NCBI GenBank assembly: GCA_001914535.1
Contig: MNCR01000068.1
Location: 29,526 to 65,022, forward strand
Length of the DNA stretch: 35,497 nucleotides
From: Candidatus Rokubacteria bacterium 13_2_20CM_69_15_1
Lineage (GTDB): Bacteria; Methylomirabilota; Methylomirabilia; Rokubacteriales; CSP1-6
Reading direction: 5' to 3'
In this document: piece by piece, positions 30,326 through 35,497 of the stretch
Position numbering within the stretch: position 1 is the first letter of the stretch
How the letters are laid out: every line of letters starts with the position of its first letter
Translations under genes and position numbers: made by a program
Notes under the pieces: generated by a model
Told to the model about the DNA's origin: nothing
Databases searched by the model: none
The model's input: the letters and a program-made list of their open reading frames with translations, nothing else

Positions 30326-33028
30326 ATGAATCGCGGCCAACCTGTCGTCCTGCTGCTGCTCCTGTTCCTGGCCCTGAGCCTCGTCGCCCAGTTCGTCCCG
30401 CTCTACACCGACTGGCTCTGGTTTCAGGAGGTCGGCTATACCGAGGTCTTTACCACCACGCTCGCCCTCCGCGGGTCACTCTTCGCAGGGCTGGCGGTCG
30501 GCGTCCTCATCTTCCTCTACGTCAACCTGACCTTCGCGGCGCGAACCGCCGCGCCCGACGTGATCTGGGAGCTCGAGGACCAGCTGGGCCTGCCGGGGCG
30601 GGTGGTGATCGAGCCGCTGATCCGCCGCTTCCTCCCGGTCGTGCTCCTCGCGATCTCGCTCGTGGCGGGGTTGCGCGCGACCGTCCACTGGGAGACGGTG
30701 CTCGGGTATCTCAACGCCGTCGAGTTCGGCCGGAGCGACCCGCTGTTCGGCCGCGACCTCGCGTTCTTCGTCTTCGTCCTTCCGTTCTGGCGGCTCGTGT
30801 ACGGCTGGGCGATCACGCTGATCATGAGCACGATCGTCCTGACGCTCGCCGTCTACGTCCTGCAGCGGAGCCTGGTCCTCACGACGCGCGGACCGCGCCT
30901 GGCGGCCGGCGCCCGGACGCATCTCTTGGCGCTCGGCGCGCTGGCGTTGGCCGTCAGGGCCGGCGGCTTCTGGCTCGACCGGTTCGAGGTGGTCTTCTCA
31001 CCCCGCGGGATCGTGTTCGGCGCCGCGTACACGGACACCTACGCCTCACTGCCGGCCCTCGGCGTGCTCGCGGTGGTCAGCGCCGTCGCCGCCGCGGCGT
31101 GTCTCGTACAGATCACCCGCGCCGGCCTCCGCCTCGTGGCGGGCGGCCTGATCGTCCTCGGCCTGGTCTGGGTGATTGGCCTCGGCATCTACCCCGCGCT
31201 GCTGCAGCGCTTCAGCGTGACGCCGAACGAGCTCGTCGCCGAGCGGCCGTTCATCGAGCACAACATCCGAATGACGCGCCAGGCGTACGGCCTCGACCGG
31301 ATCGAGGAGCGAAGCTTCCCGGCCGACGAGACCCTCGACGCCCGGGCCCTCGAGCGGAACGCACCGACGATCGAGAACATCAGGCTCTGGGACCACCGCC
31401 CGCTGCTGCGCACGTTCGGCCAGCTCCAGGAGATCCGCACCTACTACAAGTTCGTCGACGTCGACAACGACCGGTACTCGCTCAACGGCGAGTACAAACA
31501 GCTCATGCTCTCGAGTCGGGAGCTGTCGTACGCGCACCTCCAGTCGCGCATCTGGATCAACGAGCACCTGACCTTCACCCATGGCTACGGCGTCGTCGTC
31601 GGACCCGTGGCGCGAATCACGCCGGAGGGGCTGCCCGAGTTCCTGGTGAAGGACATCCCCCCACAGTCGAGCGGCGGCTTTCCGGCGATCACGCGCCCCG
31701 AGATCTACTTCGGCGAAGTGTCGAACGAGTACGCGCTGGTGCGCACGCGGCAGCAAGAGCTGAACTACCCGTCCGGCGACCAGAATGTCTACACGACGTA
31801 CAGTGGCACGGGCGGGATCCCGATCGGCGCCTTCGCTCGGAAGATCCTGTTCGCGATCCGGTTCGGCGAGATCAAGATCCTCCTCGCCAATGACCTCACC
31901 GCCGATAGCCGGATCATGATCTATCGCGCGGTCGTCCCACGCGTCCGCCAAATCGCGCCGTTCTTTCGATTCGATCGCGACCCGTACATGGTGGTCGCGG
32001 ACGACGGCCGTCTCGTGTGGATGCTCGACGGTTACACGACGACGGACCGCTACCCGTACTCGGACCCCGTCCCCGGCGTGGGCAACTACGTGCGCAACTC
32101 CGTGAAGGTGACGATCGACGCCTACCACGGAACCGTGCGGTTTTACCTCGCGGATCCGACCGACCCGATCGTGCGCGCCTATGGACGCGCGTTCCGCGGG
32201 CTATTCCAGCCGCTCGACGCGATGCCCGCGGACCTGCGCGCGCACATCCGCTACCCCGAAGACTTCTTCTCGATCCAGGCACGGAAATACGCCACGTACC
32301 ACATGAAGGACCCGCAGGTGTTCTACAACAAGGAGGACCTCTGGACCCTCCCGCGGCGGGCGGTCGAGGGACGCGAGCGGGACATGGAGCCGTACTACAC
32401 GATCATGCGGCTGCCGGGCGAGCGGAAAGAGGAGTTCATCCTGCTCACGCTCTACAACCCGAGCCGTCGCGACAACATGATCGCCTGGCTCGCCGCCCGC
32501 TCGGATCCGCCGAACTACGGCAAGCTGCTCGTCTATGACTTTCCGAAGCAGAAGCTGGTCTTCGGCCCGCGCCAGATCGACGCGCGGATCGATCAGGATC
32601 CGGTGATCTCGCAGCAGCTCTCGCTCTGGAACCAGCGCGGCTCCACGGTGATTCGCGGATCGCTGCTGGCGATCCCGCTCGATCAGTCACTGATCTACGT
32701 CCAGCCGCTCTATCTCGCCGCGTCGGAGCAGGGGGCTTTGCCCGAGCTCCGTCGCGTGATCGTCGCCCACGGCAACGCGATCGCGATGGAGCCGACGCTC
32801 CAGCAGTCGCTCGCACGGATCTTCGGCGGCCGCGCGCCGACTGCGGCGCGCGGGGCGGCGGCGCCCTCGGCGGCGCTCGACACGGCGGAGACGCGGCCTC
32901 TCGCGCAGCGGGCACTGGAGATCTGGAACCGCGCCCAGGACGCGCTGCGGCGAGGGGACTGGGCGAGCTACGGAACCGAGCAGAAGCGGCTGGAGGAGAC
33001 GCTCCGCGCCCTCGCGCAGTCCAAGTAG
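30326..33028 (+). CDS. UPF0182 family membrane protein (COG1615)
   Basis: 900 aa; N-terminal TM helices with YTDWLWFQEVGYTEVF, later QAYGLDRIEERSFPA, TYYKFVDVDNDRYSLNGEYKQLMLSSREL. Confidence 0.9.
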   Translation: MNRGQPVVLLLLLFLALSLVAQFVPLYTDWLWFQEVGYTEVFTTTLALRGSLFAGLAVGVLIFLYVNLTFAARTAAPDVIWELEDQLGLPGRVVIEPLIRRFLPVVLLAISLVAGLRATVHWETVLGYLNAVEFGRSDPLFGRDLAFFVFVLPFWRLVYGWAITLIMSTIVLTLAVYVLQRSLVLTTRGPRLAAGARTHLLALGALALAVRAGGFWLDRFEVVFSPRGIVFGAAYTDTYASLPALGVLAVVSAVAAAACLVQITRAGLRLVAGGLIVLGLVWVIGLGIYPALLQRFSVTPNELVAERPFIEHNIRMTRQAYGLDRIEERSFPADETLDARALERNAPTIENIRLWDHRPLLRTFGQLQEIRTYYKFVDVDNDRYSLNGEYKQLMLSSRELSYAHLQSRIWINEHLTFTHGYGVVVGPVARITPEGLPEFLVKDIPPQSSGGFPAITRPEIYFGEVSNEYALVRTRQQELNYPSGDQNVYTTYSGTGGIPIGAFARKILFAIRFGEIKILLANDLTADSRIMIYRAVVPRVRQIAPFFRFDRDPYMVVADDGRLVWMLDGYTTTDRYPYSDPVPGVGNYVRNSVKVTIDAYHGTVRFYLADPTDPIVRAYGRAFRGLFQPLDAMPADLRAHIRYPEDFFSIQARKYATYHMKDPQVFYNKEDLWTLPRRAVEGRERDMEPYYTIMRLPGERKEEFILLTLYNPSRRDNMIAWLAARSDPPNYGKLLVYDFPKQKLVFGPRQIDARIDQDPVISQQLSLWNQRGSTVIRGSLLAIPLDQSLIYVQPLYLAASEQGALPELRRVIVAHGNAIAMEPTLQQSLARIFGGRAPTAARGAAAPSAALDTAETRPLAQRALEIWNRAQDALRRGDWASYGTEQKRLEETLRALAQSK

Positions 33029-33075
33029 TCCCGCCGTCGACCGAATCCCTCGGCGAAGCCCTCCTGCGAGCGAAC

Positions 33076-35433
33076 TCAGGTGCGGGCGCGGAGGAGCAAC
33101 GAGACGCCGAGCCCGAGGAAGATGATGTTCGCCGTCCACGCGGCGAGGAGCGGGGGCAGGAGATCGGCGCGGGCGAAGGCGAGCGCGACGTAGTGCACGA
33201 CGAGGTAGCCGGCCATGATCGCGAGCGCGAGGCCGACGCCGAAGAGCCGCCCACCGCGCGGTGACTGGAGCGCGAAGGGAATCGCCACGAGAACCATGAC
33301 CAGGTTGACGAGCGGGAACGAGAGTTTCGCGTACAGCTCGACGAGATACTTGCGGACCTGGAAGCCCGCCGCCTCGAGCTGAGCCACGTAGTCCTTGAGC
33401 TCGAGGTAGCTCATGGACGTCACCGGCTTCTGGATTCGGATGAAGTCGTCGATCTCCTCTTTGGTGTCGAGCGCGGTCCACACGAACGGCACCGTCTGCA
33501 CCTTCCCGTCGGGACTGAGCTCCCGAAACGCGCCCTCGCTGAGCTCCCAGCCCACCGGCGTCCAGTGGGCGCGCCGCGCGTCGAGGCGGTCGACCAGGCG
33601 AAACTCGCGGTCCACCTCGAGGATCGTGACGCCGTACATATCGTTCGTCCCCGGGTGGAGGAGCTCCACGCGGAAGAAGCGGCTGTCGGAGCTGCGCACC
33701 CACAGATGGAGCCGCGACTGCAGATGCCGCGGCGCCTGGCCGCGGATCTTCACGCGGTCCACTTCCTCGCCGCGCTCGTTCAGCACGGGCAGCACCAGCT
33801 CCTGGAAGAGCCCCGCGCCGATCGCCGCGGCGATCCCGAGGCCCACGATCGGGACGCTCACGCGGTAGAGGCTCACGCCGGCCGCCTTCAGGGCGGTCAG
33901 CTCGTGGTGCTTCGAGAGCGTCAGATAGAGGAAGATCGTCGCGACCAGCACGATCGCGGGGAGTGCCTCGTGGAGCGCGGCCGGGACACGGTAGGCGAAG
34001 TGCTCGGCGATGTACAGGAGTGGCGGCTTGATCCGGAGGTATCGGTCGAGCGTCTGCAGGAGGTCGATGACCACGAAGAGGACGGCCGCCACGGCAAGCC
34101 CGAATCCCGTGAAGGTCAGGTACTCGCGGACGAGATAGCGGTCGACGATGTGCGTCGAGTGACGTGCCTGGGGTGACTCGTGGAGCCGACCGTGGCGCAT
34201 CGGGTGGCGCGGCTCCCGACCGCCGAGCGCCTCCAGCAGGCGCCACAGGAGCGGCAGCGCGGGCGCGCGCCACTCGCGGGCCGTTGCCACGAGAAAGCCC
34301 CCACCGACGAGGGTGAAGAGCGCGTTCGGCGCCCAGATGGCGATCCCCGCGGGGACCTGCAGCCGGAGCGCCGCGCCCTCGAGCGACGTCATGACGAGGT
34401 AGTAGGTGAGGAGGATCGCGAGGCTCCCCGCGAAGGCAACCGACCGGCCACCGCGATGCGAGCGGATCGCGAGCGGGAACGCGACGAGCGCGAAGACTAG
34501 CGCCGCGAGGGGGAGCGCGAAGCGCTTGTGGAGCTCGATCAGGTAGGGCGCGCGCCCGTGCCGGTCGGCCCGGAGGTCTGCGACCCGCGCGGCGAGCTCG
34601 GCGAGCGTCAGGTCCTTCTCCGGCTTCTCGATACGCGGCGCGCCCTTCAGCGGGGAGTCCACTGACAGGTTCAGGTCGTAGACCCCGAAGAGGGTGTAGC
34701 GGTAGCGGGCGGCGCTCGCCGCACCACCCGACGTCGCGTCCTTCGACAGGCCCTTGGGCGGGTCCGCCGGCATCACGTCGGCCTCGCTCACGGCACCGTT
34801 CAACAGGCGGAGCGTGATACGCCGGTCCAGCTCGTCGGTCAGGAGCCTTCCCTCGCGCGCCGTGATGATGCGAGAGAGCTTCGGGTCGCGCTCGTCGGAG
34901 ACGAGGAGCCCGCGCAGGGCGACCTGCGAGGCGCTCACGTCCTCGACGTAGATGATCACGTCTCCGAAGGTCGTGTTGAAGACACGCTCCTGGAGCCCGC
35001 TCGCCGCACGGGCCTGGACGATCCTGAACAGCTGGCGCTGGAACTCCCGATTCGCCAGCGGGTTCACGGCGAGCGTGAGGCCGGCCGTGACCCCAGTGAT
35101 GACCAGGGCGACCGCGAGCACGGGTCGGAACAGGCGGAACGCGCTCACCCCCGCCGCTTTGAGCGCGATGATCTCGAGATCGCCGGCCAGGCGACCGCCA
35201 GCCAGGAGGATCGCGATCAGGAGCGCCATGGGCAGGGTGTGGGCGAGGAAGGACGGGAGCATGTAGACGAGGAGCTGGACGACCAGGTAGAAGGGCACGC
35301 CCTTCGTCACGACCAAGTCGGTCAGGTGATAGATCCGGTCGATGATGAGGAAGAACGTGAAGAGGGCCCCGCCGAAGGCGAAGGGCGGGATGAGTTCGCT
35401 CACGATGTACCGGTCGAGGACGAGCGACCTCAC
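33076..35433 (-). CDS. Fused LptF-LptG LPS export permease (two LptF/LptG domains in one ORF)
   Basis: 785 aa, GTG start. Internal duplication: LDRYIVSELIPPF / VDRYLVREYLTFTG; EIIALKAAGVSAFRLFRPVL / ELTALKAAGVSLYRVSVPIV; YLIELHKRFALPLAALVFALVAFPLAIRSHRGGR / YLVELYAKLSFPLVNLVMVLVAIPFALQSPRGGR. Confidence 0.92.
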   Translation of the reverse strand: MRSLVLDRYIVSELIPPFAFGGALFTFFLIIDRIYHLTDLVVTKGVPFYLVVQLLVYMLPSFLAHTLPMALLIAILLAGGRLAGDLEIIALKAAGVSAFRLFRPVLAVALVITGVTAGLTLAVNPLANREFQRQLFRIVQARAASGLQERVFNTTFGDVIIYVEDVSASQVALRGLLVSDERDPKLSRIITAREGRLLTDELDRRITLRLLNGAVSEADVMPADPPKGLSKDATSGGAASAARYRYTLFGVYDLNLSVDSPLKGAPRIEKPEKDLTLAELAARVADLRADRHGRAPYLIELHKRFALPLAALVFALVAFPLAIRSHRGGRSVAFAGSLAILLTYYLVMTSLEGAALRLQVPAGIAIWAPNALFTLVGGGFLVATAREWRAPALPLLWRLLEALGGREPRHPMRHGRLHESPQARHSTHIVDRYLVREYLTFTGFGLAVAAVLFVVIDLLQTLDRYLRIKPPLLYIAEHFAYRVPAALHEALPAIVLVATIFLYLTLSKHHELTALKAAGVSLYRVSVPIVGLGIAAAIGAGLFQELVLPVLNERGEEVDRVKIRGQAPRHLQSRLHLWVRSSDSRFFRVELLHPGTNDMYGVTILEVDREFRLVDRLDARRAHWTPVGWELSEGAFRELSPDGKVQTVPFVWTALDTKEEIDDFIRIQKPVTSMSYLELKDYVAQLEAAGFQVRKYLVELYAKLSFPLVNLVMVLVAIPFALQSPRGGRLFGVGLALAIMAGYLVVHYVALAFARADLLPPLLAAWTANIIFLGLGVSLLLRART

Positions 35434-35455
35434 CGCTCTGTTGTACCATAGCCAC

Positions 35456-35497
35456 GTGGACCGGCCCTCGCGAGAGCTCCTGACGGTCGCGCTCGTC
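35456..35497 (+). CDS. Possible 5' end of a divergent CDS running off the window
   Basis: Open GTG frame VDRPSRELLTVALV to the window edge; too short to assign. Confidence 0.25.
   Translation, partial: MDRPSRELLTVALV

Noticed and set aside
33029-33075. Bidirectional terminator between UPF0182 and lptFG
   Set aside because: Only a 4-bp CCGA/TCGG stem without a T-tract; too weak to call.
32687-35455. 922-aa minus-strand ORF in another frame of lptFG
   Set aside because: Low-complexity Arg/Ala/Pro/Gly translation; the 33076-35433 frame carries the real domains.

Overview
The window is a GC-rich bacterial chromosomal segment of densely packed housekeeping genes. Gene content and style suggest a Rokubacteria/NC10-like (Methylomirabilota) lineage, but that is inference only. 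Order on +: 3' end of a c-type cytochrome-like CDS, ppx/gppA, proline dehydrogenase, HNH nuclease, uvrB, uvrC, a small exported protein, leuS, lptE, holA, a neutral-ceramidase-like protein, (rpsT on -), murJ, xerD-like recombinase, a CBS + poly(A)-polymerase-head nucleotidyltransferase, pyrG, kdsA, kdsD, lptC, lptA, lptB, rpoN, rapZ, a GH57 glucanotransferase, a bifunctional PGI/PMI, metK, ahcY, UPF0182, and on - a single 785-aa ORF that reads as LptF fused to LptG. I saw no CRISPR array, prophage, transposon, rRNA or tRNA. The observations most worth a second look are: (1) the single-chain LptF-LptG fusion; (2) two similar two-hairpin intergenic elements (after the small exported protein gene and after metK); (3) a 27-bp in-frame tandem repeat spanning the proline dehydrogenase stop codon, where TAG in one copy is GAG in the next; (4) a near-consensus promoter placed to give a leaderless HNH-uvrB-uvrC transcript; (5) an uncharacterised small exported protein; (6) a GH57 + PGI/PMI pair of archaeal flavour. 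I did not find a clear multi-gene system that is wholly undescribed.
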